Shown: positions 48,001 to 55,130 of the stretch, one piece after another
How the letters are laid out: each line of letters begins with the position of its first letter
Position numbering within the stretch: the stretch's first letter is position 1
Assembly (NCBI GenBank): GCA_001898335.1
Contig: MKTS01000004.1
Span: forward strand, 1 to 64,000
Length of the DNA stretch: 64,000 bases
Reading direction: 5' to 3'
Source: Mucilaginibacter sp. 44-25
GTDB taxonomy: Bacteria; Bacteroidota; Bacteroidia; Sphingobacteriales; Sphingobacteriaceae
Made by a program: the position numbers and the translations under genes
Notes under the pieces: generated by a model
Databases searched by the model: none
Told to the model about the DNA's origin: nothing
The model's input: the letters and a program-made list of their open reading frames with translations, nothing else

Positions 48001-49971
48001 CGTAGTGTAAGTGTTGCCGGTGAATACAGGGGTAGCTGCGTTAGCAGATGTGTACCACTTGTAGGTAACACCTGTTTGCGCATTAGTTACGCTAATGGTT
48101 GCGGTTTGGCCCGCAGTAATGGTTTGGTTGCTTGCAGCCAATGTCGGGTTAGCCGGTTTAGGCGATACAGTAACGTTTGCCTGCACACGGGTGCCGCTTT
48201 CGCATCCGATAGCATTTACCGCCGCAGCATAATAAACTGCATTAGCAGTTAAGGCCGGGGTTGTGAAGTTAACGCCTGTATAAACCGGTGTTCCCTCTGT
48301 TGCAACGGTATACCAGTTGTAAGTTTGCCCTGCAACCGGCGTAGCTATTGAAAGTATGGCTACATCGCCGGTACAGATAGTTACGTTATTAGCCGTTAAG
48401 GTTGGCACCGCAGGCAGCGCACTTAATGTGGCAGTAACTTGTGTGCGTGTTGGACTTGGGCAGGCGCCCCCTGTGGTAGCCTCCGCAAAGTAGGTTGTTG
48501 TTGCATTAATTACAGGCGTAGTAAAGCTGTTACCCGTTGCCAATACGGTAGTGCTGGTTGCGGTTGCATACCATTTTACCGTTACGCCGTTAACCGGGGT
48601 AGCGGTAAAAGTAAGCGTTCCGCCGGGGCAAACTGATAGGTTGTTGTTAGTAATAACCGGTGCTGCCGGTATGGGGTTAACCGTTACGGTTACCTTGGTA
48701 CGATCAGATTCGTCGGTACAACCGTTGCGCATTGCAGAAACGTAGTAGCTTGTTGTAGCGGCAAGCACGCCCGGTGAAAATGTTGCGCCTGTAAACACCG
48801 CGGTACCGCCTGTTGGCTGTGTGTACCATTTAAATACGGTATTTGGTACTGCAACAGCCGTTAATGTTACCTGGCTCCCGGCACAAACGTTCGCGTTATC
48901 AGTAACAACATTATTAAACCTGATAACAGGACTCGGAATGAGCTTTTCGGCTTCAAAAAGGTCTAAAGTTGATAATACATTGGCAATACCGCCGCCTAGC
49001 CGCAATTGTACTCTGTCAAATGCTTTTGGAGGCGCGTAGGTTACGGTAAACCTGCGGCGACCATTCACCAGGTCGAGCAAACGAAGGTTGATGAGTGCGG
49101 AATTGAATACAACAGCATCGTTATTATAGGTGTTACCGTTGTAAGTTGATATGGAAATATTGGACAGCACCCCTGCATCTATCAGCGCGGGCGGTAAGGC
49201 CATAGTAAGGCGAACGGAGTCGCCTATGGTTGATAATCTTTCGTAAATAACGGTTTGCTGTGCATAAGCCCCTACAGCAGCTATGCCTGCGTTAAGGGTT
49301 GATGCTGTGTTAATATTACCATCAATAGCATTTTGCGGATTGGCGACGCCCCCCACATCAACACCCAGGTTGAGTAAGCCTGCCGATATACCATGCAATT
49401 CGTCAAAGGCATTATTACAGGCTACGTTTGCCGGCCCGTTGTAAAAGGCATCGTAAACATAAATACTGCTCAATGCGCCAACCAAACCGCCGCCAAGGGT
49501 AATGCGGATCCTGTCATACGTAGCGGTTGGTGTAATGCTTAACTGTAACTGGTTATTGTTGCTTACCGCTGTTAACAGGGTGTTGGCTGCAATAGCCCCA
49601 CCTACAGGAGTGCTGCCATTATAAGCGCGGATAATAATACGCCCCAATACCGTCAGGTCAAGCAGATTATCGCCTGTACCCAGTTTAACGGTTACGGGCG
49701 TATTGGCAGCAATCTTAGCAGCACCAGGAAAAATCAATTCCTGATAAGTTGACGCGGCTACACCTACTCCAACCCTCATTATTGAGTTGGTTTGCAGTTT
49801 CCCGTCAACGGCAAGAGCTGCGTTGTCTACAACGCAGCCAAGGCATAAAATGTCGTTACGGCCGCTTTGCTGTGTAGTGGCAAAGTTGCGTTGCGCAATT
49901 ACATTGAGAGTAGTACAAAGCAGTAGTAGCAGAACGGCTACAAATCTGCTAAAGTGGGTAGAGCTTTTCAT
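42064..49971 (-). CDS. Giant T9SS-secreted adhesin with Ig-like repeats and type B sorting domain
   Basis: 2,635 residues from the ATG at 49971, chosen because it opens a signal peptide (about 1-27, ending NVIAQ). I count 19 Ig-like units of about 85 residues (pattern: C-x-G, then W-Y, T-G--F-TP-L, TTYY-EA, R--V-V) in groups of 4, 3, 4 and 8. These alternate with five copies of a 150-residue module (two at the N-terminus, then one before each later group) ending in a DR-x-RL-GG-type strand. Four modules open with LCxxC. Near residue 2440 comes a fibronectin-III-like domain, and the last 95 residues are a gliding-motility/CHU_C sorting domain (FIPNAFTPNGDGNNDVLYVYG). Exported by T9SS, surface attached; probably adhesion or biofilm. 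No frameshift despite the repeats. Confidence 0.93.
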   Translation of the reverse strand: MKSSTHFSRFVAVLLLLLCTTLNVIAQRNFATTQQSGRNDILCLGCVVDNAALAVDGKLQTNSIMRVGVGVAASTYQELIFPGAAKIAANTPVTVKLGTGDNLLDLTVLGRIIIRAYNGSTPVGGAIAANTLLTAVSNNNQLQLSITPTATYDRIRITLGGGLVGALSSIYVYDAFYNGPANVACNNAFDELHGISAGLLNLGVDVGGVANPQNAIDGNINTASTLNAGIAAVGAYAQQTVIYERLSTIGDSVRLTMALPPALIDAGVLSNISISTYNGNTYNNDAVVFNSALINLRLLDLVNGRRRFTVTYAPPKAFDRVQLRLGGGIANVLSTLDLFEAEKLIPSPVIRFNNVVTDNANVCAGSQVTLTAVAVPNTVFKWYTQPTGGTAVFTGATFSPGVLAATTSYYVSAMRNGCTDESDRTKVTVTVNPIPAAPVITNNNLSVCPGGTLTFTATPVNGVTVKWYATATSTTVLATGNSFTTPVINATTTYFAEATTGGACPSPTRTQVTATLSALPAVPTLTANNVTICTGDVAILSIATPVAGQTYNWYTVATEGTPVYTGVNFTTPALTANAVYYAAAVNAIGCESGTRVQANVTVSPKPANPTLAASNQTITAGQTATISVTNAQTGVTYKWYTSANAATPVFTGNTYTTPVLFTNTTYYVAAFNTAGCESAARTSITISVNINNNSPCSFANVQTSNTNGLCVGCFVENGALATDADTTTASTLHVIAGLLGGYQEQNLVFQQPGLAGDTVKLVFRSPVGLADVSLLGQISVALYNGATQVGRYTLDNNLLTLRLLGPGNRYGVFIPATGNYDRVQIRLNAGAAGLLTALDVYYAVQQFPKPVFGNGSPQICSGSPATLTVTAPTTGTISWFANPTGGTALKTGLSYTTTNLTATTTYYVEYSRGTCVSLVRYPITVTANNPPSKPTVIPPTSTITAGQTATFKATGATGTVIKWYESATGGTPVFTGATFTTPALSANKTYYAEAVLGDCPSPDRTPASVTVTPVVVPNVTVVPPTQAVDPGTSATLVASSTTPNVTFNWYTQPTGGTILYTGATFNTPSVFAPTTYYAEAVTQAGVISAARAAGAITLNSTSTNPVPCGSAIAQTNTVGGGLLCALCGISNGNGAVDNDRNTFSQLNVPVGILGGYADQTLRFANIGRNGDSIIVEFGVPGSLASVGVLSQISLATYNGATFNNDRTALNGALLTVTLLNNTSRFRVAFKATADFDRVEVRLNSGVAGVLTALNIYDAAQSVAAPTVTAASVTACTGTQATLSATAPSHVTIKWYTTATGGTPVATGATFNTPVLTSNVTYYAEASRTADGCAQAVRTPVVITVTPAPNAPVVAVPTVKVCSGQPATFTATAVTGVTFAWYATPTGGAPLATGNTFTTAPLTANATYYAEAQAAGGCGSSARTQVTANVTAIPLVPTVQQSTVQTCSGSTATLTASSTQPGVTFYWYTTATGGRPVATGATFVTPELTTSKSYFVEAASGTCVSATRAEVKVNVNPTPANPTVTVTPAGAQISSGQTATLTASSTTAGVAFKWYTSATGGTAIFTGATFTTPVLTSNATYYVEAVLTATGCASASRTPVTITVNPIFSTSCDFASTQLTDVNGGLLCVGCSITDPNNSIDTDTTNFARLNMPVAVLGSYVAQQLIFSDGGLAGDSVTVKIAIPANIASATVLNQLQIASYNGATYNGDRINLSSSLIGLRVLAGGRTAIIRFAPKAAFDRIEIRLNSAVAALFNTADVYYASKQVDAPIVNLSTLNICSGSTATFTVNNPKAGVTYTWYTSATGNTVAGTGVTFTTPALNATTTYYVGSSRTSNGCANPNRVAVTANVTPSPVNPTLNQTAATICAGETVTFTVTNAGTATVRWYDAATNGTLLFTGPSYTVTPLTNSTYYAELSNGTCASPSRTTAIVTVNPRPAKPGVDAPNIQVCTGGTATLSVTNPDAGVTYNWYTTATAGTIAYTGATITTAPISQNTTFYVEAVNNAGGCINNGGRAAVAVAVTGVINAPALSANSTIVCTGGSVTISVNNPVAGQQYNFYTDATSATPVFTGTSYTLNNVTSNVSLFVEAVQGNCTSATRARADITVVPAPNPPQVQAPAGGLVACNGSDFTITIANPQADLVYRWYTAATGGMLLYTGTEYTVNISATTTYYVEAASAGNCNPSTRTPFTVTVSPLPPDPTVTATNVAVCPGSSATLSVAAPQNGITYKWYSSPAQTTVLFTGPTYVTDAVTATTNFYVAAFNSNGCSSSNLAMVQVTTRPAPAPPVIANDVPVTTCAGTSAVLNVTNAQPNFTYKFYTVATGGTAAFTGTAYNTPVLNANTTYYVEAINEDGCPSATRTQVIVTVNQGPAVPVASTSGTEICPNNTTTITATAEAGTTLKWYANATGGTALFTGTSFVTPVLTNTTTYYVEAVSTATSCVSATRAAVTVKVLGPLPAPVVTVQTTTTSSVTFAYNSAPDATGYEVSLDNGATYIAPSSGANGLTHTVGGLNPNQSVTIVVRALGASACQLSANSNAVTGTSSNPFGDGIFIPNAFTPNGDGNNDVLYVYGTNIKSITFAVYDQWGEQQFRTTNKTAGWDGTYKGHAQPVGVYVYYADVTLNSGQVVRKKGTVTLIR

Positions 49972-50040
49972 GCATAGAGTGTTAGGTTTGATCTTGTTCC
50001 TAAGTACGCTCTTGCAAAGCAAATAACCTTAAAGCACTTT

Positions 50041-50105
50041 GTTCATTTACCAGGGAACTTTCATTTTATTCACCCAAAGGCTATGCTGTTTATTTTGTTC
50101 ATTAT
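50041..50105 (+). promoter_or_regulatory. 9-bp GTTCA-type repeat array upstream of the adhesin operon
   Basis: On the plus strand: GTTCATTTA at 50041, TTTCATTTT at 50059, ATTCACCCA at 50068 (all in one 9-bp register), then GTTTATTTT at 50088 and GTTCATTAT at 50097, shifted by two bases. It is 70-134 bases upstream of the adhesin ATG but in the opposite orientation to the gene, and looser than the arrays at wzc and the DUF1972 gene. Confidence 0.55.
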
Positions 50106-50711
50106 CATAGCTATTGATGACATACCAGGCGTAAATGATCTGTATCAGATAATACTGGAGCACGAAAAGATTTGACGACTAAGAGCTGCGATGTAAACAA
50201 AATCGCCTATCAATATTTGGTTACCAAACAATGCCCCTACACTAACACCCACCTCAGAATATCAACTTACTTATTAATTACTCTAAAAAATAAGATACTC
50301 CTATTCGGAATATTTTATATATAACTCTACTGTTAAATATTCAAAGTTTGGCCTTAATAATTTAACAAATAAGAAAAATAGGGACCTGGCTTATTATATT
50401 TACCTGTATACGATTATTCTAAACAGTTTTAAAACCTAAAAATTATTACAAATGTCAGAGAGATTTATTACGGATAAGACTAAGCTACCCCTACTTAGCA
50501 AAAAGGCCAAACACAGATGCCATAGCCGCGAAATAACTAACCAACCGATAATAAATTGTGAAGCGATGTTAAAAACACCGCTCCTGTTTTTGACGATACC
50601 AGTATTGAACTTACATGAAAATGCTACCAGTAGAAAGGTTGTTGCGGAAGATATTTAAATAAGTTATGCAAGTGTATTAATTAATTAGTTAAATCCTTAT
50701 GCCTTTTACTT
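50106..50711. other. AT-rich intergenic region before the STAND ATPase gene
   Basis: About 600 AT-rich bases. Apart from a doubtful 68-codon ORF (50452-50658) I see no gene, RNA or strong hairpin. A short inverted stretch near 50205-50230 (ATTTGGTTACCAAACAAT) could be an operator-like palindrome. Promoters for the ATPase gene should lie here. Confidence 0.4.
50452..50658 (+). CDS. Doubtful small ORF
   Basis: 68 codons, starting at ATG after an A-rich leader and ending 53 bases before the ATPase gene. Basic N-terminal half (KKAKHRCHSRE) and a short hydrophobic stretch (MLKTPLLFLTIPVLNL). No recognised domain. It could be a leader peptide or chance; kept only because of its spacing and start context. 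Confidence 0.25.
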   Translation: MSERFITDKTKLPLLSKKAKHRCHSREITNQPIINCEAMLKTPLLFLTIPVLNLHENATSRKVVAEDI

Positions 50712-51281
50712 ATGACATCATTTTTACCTCAGTATTATGAACTACTTAAGCATGCAGTAATTACAACAGCCGGTTTAAGCAATATTACCCCGCATGACTG
50801 CCGTATAATTGCCGCTGAAATTCTTCGCAAAACCAAAAACAGCGTAAGCGAAACCACACTTAAACGGGTTTTCGGGTTTGCTTACAGTAAATTTAAACCA
50901 TCAATATTCACCATTGACGTATTGGCCAGGTACTGCGGCTATAGGGGTTGGGAAGATTTCTGCCTGAGCCAGGAAACAAAGCTGAGCAAAACAATTGCGA
51001 AGACCGCCCCTAATTGGGACAACCTAAAACTTAACGCCCAAAAGATCACAAATCTTACCCTACAGGTTTTACGTAATAAATCAGTGATCCCATACAGCCA
51101 AACTATTAGCAGGCAAACAGTAACAGATCATTTAGATGATTTTTTAACAGGTGATTATAACGCTACTGTGCTCGCATCACCAGCTGGTTATGGTAAAACC
51201 GTAGCACTTTGCCACTGGCTTGAAGAACGTTTATTGAATAATGGTGAAGGTAATAATCAAGACGTTGTACTGTTTTTTTAG
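50712..51281 (+). CDS. STAND/NACHT-like ATPase, N-terminal part (frameshifted gene)
   Basis: 189 codons, then TAG made by a run of seven T (51273-51279). Residues about 20-80 form a small helical domain common in Bacteroidota, with SVSETTLKRVFGF, then IFTIDVLARYCGYRGWEDF; it resembles an HTH or adaptor domain. Residues about 153-170 hold a Walker A loop, SPAGYGKTVALCHWLEE. The following codons run straight into the next ORF in the +1 frame, so this and the next entry are one gene of about 850 codons. If the run is really six T in the cell or in the message, an intact STAND-type NTPase results. Confidence 0.75.
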   Translation: MTSFLPQYYELLKHAVITTAGLSNITPHDCRIIAAEILRKTKNSVSETTLKRVFGFAYSKFKPSIFTIDVLARYCGYRGWEDFCLSQETKLSKTIAKTAPNWDNLKLNAQKITNLTLQVLRNKSVIPYSQTISRQTVTDHLDDFLTGDYNATVLASPAGYGKTVALCHWLEERLLNNGEGNNQDVVLFF

Positions 51282-53268
51282 TACCAGTGCATTAATGAAT
51301 GCATTTTTAAGCGGGCAAGACATCCACTACTGGCTACTGGCTTTATTAGGTTATACTGCAAATGATGATGTACCATCCATTTTAGACCAGTATCAAGAAA
51401 AAGGTGGTAAGTTTTATCTGATTATTGACGCTTTTGATGAGCATGTTTATAAGCCGGAGCAATATAACCTGTTATTAGCCCAACTGGTTGATATTCTTGC
51501 TTTATATCGTTTTTCTTCATGGTTCAAGCTAATTCTAACCATGCGCTCATTTACATGGATAAATAAGAAGCACCAGTTTAATATCACTGAAGAGAAGTGG
51601 TTCATCAGATTTCTAGGCGATGCAAACAGCGCTATAAACGTACCGGTTTTTGACGCCGCCGAAATAAGGCAACTTGCCTTAAATATTAACCAGAATGAAA
51701 ATTATAACACATCTGCAGATACTTCACTTCAGTTTAGTCATCCGCTTTATTTTCAATTTTACTACAAGCAAAACCCCGGAAATTTCACACTTAGCAACAT
51801 AAGCAAGGCATCTACATATGAAATGGTTGCTGCATTCAAGCTTAACAAGGTATATACGGGTCAAAACGCGGCAGATAAAATACAGCTCATCCGAGGTTTA
51901 ACTGAAGAAATGGATATCGAAAATGGAAACTTTACGGTTTTGCGTGCAAAAGTCAATAGCTTGGTTAAGCATTATTCTCAAGCGTATCATGACCTTTTAA
52001 GTGTTGGCTATTTGATTGAAACCAATAAGAGCACAGGTTTGCATTACAACGTATATATTGAATTTATAAACCTGCATTTTCAAAATAATGCCTTAGCTGA
52101 ATTATTGCTGTATAAAAACGATTTTGTTTTCAATGAATTCCTTATAGAAGACATTAACAGACTATTTGAAACAAACGGCCAAAAAGTAGCTGTTTTACAA
52201 TGGTGTGTGATGTATGCCTTTAAAGCAGGCCAGCAGTACAATTTTAACCTGCTAACCCATGCCTGGTTAAGCCCTACTGAAAAAGCTGATCTGATAAATT
52301 TCATGGGCGATATGTTCACAGAGCAAAGCGCTACGCCGAATCGGAACGAATTATTGAGTTCATTTTTCCAGCATGACTGCAGCCCTGAACTGTTTAATTA
52401 CTTTTTTGGGGCCGAGTTTGTAAGTATCAAATACAAACGAACGCTGCAAAGTTTACTTAAATTTAATTTAAGCGACCGCAAAAGAGCGTTTTTATACACT
52501 GCTTTGGCTTTAATAGCTACCTTACGCCTTGATTTAAGCGAACTGGAAAATGGCATATCAAAGCTCAGAAGCTTGCCGCCTGAAAGCTTTAGCCGGTTTG
52601 CGATAAATCCAATTAAATGCCTTGATGCGATTTACAGTTATTTGAAAAACGGCGAAATCAAACGTGAGGTTGCTCACGATTTGACAAAGTTTTACTTTAA
52701 CCCTCCTAAGGAGGGAAACTACTTTACAGATACCGCCTCACACGATATGTTGTTTTTATTAGGTGCCTATACGCTTATATTGTTTCAAAAACCGCTAAAA
52801 ACATTAAGATACATCAACGCCCTCGAAAAAAACTACAAGTTGCCAAAACTTTGTGCACAACATGGTTACGGGTATTTTATGGAAATGATAAAAGCCGATA
52901 GTTATTACAAGCTTGCCCGCAAAGAGCAATTCGCTTTGACCTATCAGCACTATCATATGCTTTACAGGCAAAGCCCTGAAAACTTTACAGATTACATGAA
53001 AACTGTTTTCTATGCACTAAGAATAAAAGTCGACTTAAATCAGAAAGACTATAGTCGCCTGATACAAAACACCAAGGCCTTTATGGAAATAGCCGGGCAG
53101 CATACCTTGTCAATCTTATTAACACTAAGCATGATCGTAAATAACAACGAACTAATAAATTTTTACCCGGAGTTTTATAAAAATTGCAGGTACGAGCTTG
53201 CTAAAATATTAAGAGAGCATGGGTTAGCAAAGCAAACGTTTTCTCCTGCAATTGTAAGTTGTAATTGA
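51241..53268 (+). CDS. STAND/NACHT-like ATPase, C-terminal part (frameshifted gene)
   Basis: Continuation of the ATPase; true homology begins just after the T run, at FFSTSALMNAFL, so the ATG at 51241 is only the start of the open frame. Walker B reads KFYLIIDAFDEH near codon 57-68 (compare the LLDGLDE of NACHT proteins), followed by LILTMRS, a sensor-like strand. The remaining 500 or so residues are helical, probably a repeat-type sensor (ALIATLRLDLSELENGIS, RYINALEKNYKLPKLC). Bacterial NACHT/STAND proteins often act in phage defence or as regulators; which applies here is unknown. No other frameshift or stop appears. Confidence 0.75.
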   Translation: MVKVIIKTLYCFFSTSALMNAFLSGQDIHYWLLALLGYTANDDVPSILDQYQEKGGKFYLIIDAFDEHVYKPEQYNLLLAQLVDILALYRFSSWFKLILTMRSFTWINKKHQFNITEEKWFIRFLGDANSAINVPVFDAAEIRQLALNINQNENYNTSADTSLQFSHPLYFQFYYKQNPGNFTLSNISKASTYEMVAAFKLNKVYTGQNAADKIQLIRGLTEEMDIENGNFTVLRAKVNSLVKHYSQAYHDLLSVGYLIETNKSTGLHYNVYIEFINLHFQNNALAELLLYKNDFVFNEFLIEDINRLFETNGQKVAVLQWCVMYAFKAGQQYNFNLLTHAWLSPTEKADLINFMGDMFTEQSATPNRNELLSSFFQHDCSPELFNYFFGAEFVSIKYKRTLQSLLKFNLSDRKRAFLYTALALIATLRLDLSELENGISKLRSLPPESFSRFAINPIKCLDAIYSYLKNGEIKREVAHDLTKFYFNPPKEGNYFTDTASHDMLFLLGAYTLILFQKPLKTLRYINALEKNYKLPKLCAQHGYGYFMEMIKADSYYKLARKEQFALTYQHYHMLYRQSPENFTDYMKTVFYALRIKVDLNQKDYSRLIQNTKAFMEIAGQHTLSILLTLSMIVNNNELINFYPEFYKNCRYELAKILREHGLAKQTFSPAIVSCN

Positions 53269-53577
53269 TTACTTGGAACGATTATTTGTTGTAAAAGCTA
53301 ACCAGCTTAATTCGCTCAAATCATGTTATAAAAATAGACTGTGATAAAGTAATATTCAGTTAACCCAGAGCGAAAATTGGGCGGAGATAAAGCACCACTT
53401 ACATTCTTTTTGGCATTCACCAATTTTTCAGTGAACAGCTTTTTGAAGTGTTTATCATCTGCTAATAGCTAAGATATTTTTTATATTTGTTTAGTCAATG
53501 GAGCGTGTTACCTATGTAACTACCTTAAACAAGAATTCTTTACAAATATCTGATTATAAGCTGATTTAAGAAATATA

Positions 53578-53597
53578 TTCGAGCCCAGGTGGGCGCA
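53578..53597 (+). other. tRNA 3'-end-like sequence (possible att scar)
   Basis: TTCGAGC, CCAGG, TGGGCGC and A follow in the order T-loop, T-stem 3' arm, acceptor 3' arm and discriminator base. The pairing partners CCTGG and GCGCCCA are absent upstream, so this is not a complete tRNA gene. 3' ends of tRNA genes are common integration sites. Confidence 0.35.
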
Positions 53598-53621
53598 CAA
53601 ACTCCAAACTTGGAGACACCG

Positions 53622-53656
53622 AAAACCACTTAAATCGCTGATTTAAGGGTTTTTTT
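53622..53656 (+). terminator. Rho-independent terminator
   Basis: AAAACC-(A)-CTTAAATC pairs with GATTTAAG-GGTTTT around a GCT loop, with one bulged A, ending in seven T. It sits 25 bases after the tRNA-3'-like sequence, as a tRNA terminator would. Confidence 0.75.
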
Positions 53657-53893
53657 CATTAATTATCTCCTTTCCAACCCTTTGTAAAGCCAAGGTTCTC
53701 GTTACTTATCCGACTACCTGTTTTTTATTTTTAACTTAGGTAACACAAATCGGATCAAGCAATTGAATTTCATTTAGTTACAGCGAAAAAAGTTGTTTAA
53801 GCCAGCTGTTTTTGATTTGTGTTTGTGTTACCTGTGTGCTACCTCAAAAAATAGGATGAAGTATGAAAAATTGAAACTCAAAAGTTAAATTTT

Positions 53894-54302
53894 ATGCAAA
53901 CATCACAGTCGTTCGGTATTCATTTCACCACCCGTCCGGACATAGCCAAAGACGGAAAAGAGCCTATCTACGCGTACGTTACTGTTAACCGCCAGCGTGC
54001 TTATATTGCACTAAAACAAAATGTCGATCCCAAAAACTGGGACAGCGGTAAGGGAGCAGCTAAGGTAACAAGGATGAAAATCTATTAATAATTACCTGCA
54101 AGAAGTGCGGATGTCCATTGGGAGCAGTTACAAAGAGCTACAGTTGAAAAGGGAAATGTTATCGGCTAAAGCGGTCAAAGACCTTTATCTCGGTGAAGAT
54201 GCAGAAGTTTATTCGCTAAGCCACCTTATAAGCTATCACAACGAGACTTCTACCGAAGAATTGAAAATGGAGCACCCTGAAACATTATTAAGGTTGGGAT
54301 AA
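53894..54302 (+). pseudogene. Tyrosine recombinase (integrase) fragment, copy B
   Basis: The first 57 or so codons encode the arm-binding N-terminal domain of a Bacteroidota integrase (SFGIHFTTRPDIAKDGKEPIY, then NVDPKNWD). Compared with copy A there is a missing G near 54065 and a four-base gap near 54078, which shift the frame. The core-binding region then resumes (SIGSSYKELQLKREMLSAKAVKDLYLG) and stops at 54290, where unrelated sequence begins. The catalytic domain is missing, so it is inactive. Confidence 0.8.
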
Positions 54303-54304
54303 GC

Positions 54305-54957
54305 CTAATCGGCGGCCCCCAATTGCACAAGCGGTTAATGCCATCATGAAAAGAGTTGATGTGACATTTTATTTCGTACGTAAATTGATTAAGATTGCTA
54401 TAAGGTTTAGGGAAATTATATTGTGCGTAAAACGAGGGATTGGAGATATTAATCGAATTAAAATAAAGCACTCTAGAGATTTTCAAATATACCGTACGCG
54501 ACGCTTCCAAAACGCCATCAGGCCCGGTTGCGTTTTTTATAGTTACCGGGAATATAAGTTCGCCCGGTCACAAAATTGTTTAAAGAAAGCACCTCAACCA
54601 TAACCGGGGCCGAGACATTGGTGCCTGCCTTTATAGTGGCTGTATTGGCCAGCAATTGATAACTTCCAGCGGGCGCCGCGAAATACTTACCAGATACCTC
54701 GGCATTATAAGCGGTTACCAGATTAGTATCTACTGCAAAACTTACGATTACGTCCTGGCTTACTTTACTGGTAGCCGTTGCCGTAACCGCATATTGAGCT
54801 GGTGCATTTTCAACCGTAAAAGGCACTAACTTTCCTGTTTCTGTTCCGGTGATGAGGATTACGCCATGATATTCCGTTGCCTTTTACATCCGGCTATGAT
54901 TAAAAGCAGGGTAACAACCAGTAGCCCTGCCGGCAAAATATTGTATATTTTTTTCAT
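54305..54957 (-). pseudogene. DUF1735/LamG surface lipoprotein remnant
   Basis: From an ATG at 54957 the reading begins with a lipoprotein signal (IYNILPAGLLVVTLLLIIAGCK). It continues after a frameshift near 54876 as HGVILITGTETGKLVPFTVE and AVTATATSKVSQDVIVSFAVD, the DUF1735 pattern of glycan-binding proteins next to SusC/SusD genes. A second frameshift at a run of A near 54536 leads to NATGPDGVLEASRTVYLKIS and a LamG-like FEAQYNF-type start. It is cut off near 54305 at the integrase fragment. It runs opposite to its neighbours. Confidence 0.7.
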
Positions 54958-54986
54958 TTTTTTAAAATTAAAGTCAACGTCTTATC

Positions 54987-55130
54987 TTATGGCTGGTTGG
55001 CTGCCTGGATACTCCGCCTCACAAAAGGCAACGGTCCGTTATTGTAATCTCTTTTGAAGTAAAAAGCGCCCCATCCTGCCTTTGGGCTCTGTGTAGAGTT
55101 CCAGCGGTCCATGCCCTCCAATGACACACG
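54987..55130 (-). pseudogene. C-terminal fragment of a secreted protein from the same glycan locus
   Basis: The last 48 or so codons of a minus-strand gene: SLEGMDRWNSTQSPKAGWG, then FYFKRDYNNGPLPFVRRSIQ and a stop 30 bases before the DUF1735 remnant. The open frame continues further left into antisense of the helicase, which is not meaningful. The parent family is not identified with certainty; a GH18-like or SusD-like neighbour is plausible from context. Confidence 0.45.

Larger units (their letters stand above)
53505..53845. repeat. GTGTTACCT repeats upstream of integrase remnant
   Basis: GTGTTACCTATGTAACTACCT at 53505 and GTGTTACCTGTGTGCTACCT at 53825 are imperfect direct repeats 320 bp apart, and the reverse complement GTGTTACCTAAG lies between them at about 53737-53749. 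The last copy ends about 50 bases before the integrase ATG. They could be recombinase arm sites or an operator. Confidence 0.5.
53269..53893. other. Integration-site-like intergenic region
   Basis: 625 bases without a gene. It contains three GTGTTACCT motifs (53505 and 53825 direct, 53741-53749 reversed), a tRNA-3'-end-like stretch at 53578-53597, a small hairpin CTCCA-AACT-TGGAG at 53602-53615, and a terminator at 53622-53656. Taken together it looks like the flank of an integrated element just upstream of an integrase gene. Confidence 0.55.

Noticed and set aside
42064-49971. CRISPR-like or satellite-like DNA repeats in the adhesin gene
   Set aside because: The periodicity is at protein level (about 85 and 150 residues), the reading frame is continuous and repeats diverge in DNA; no spacers or constant repeats.
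53410-53440. ATTCACC...GTGAAC pair as another 9-bp array
   Set aside because: Only two inverted units with no 9-bp spacing; more likely chance or a weak hairpin.
53510-53597. Intact tRNA gene ending at 53597
   Set aside because: The 3' third fits a tRNA, but no pairing acceptor 5' arm, D arm or anticodon arm exists upstream, so only a fragment is possible.
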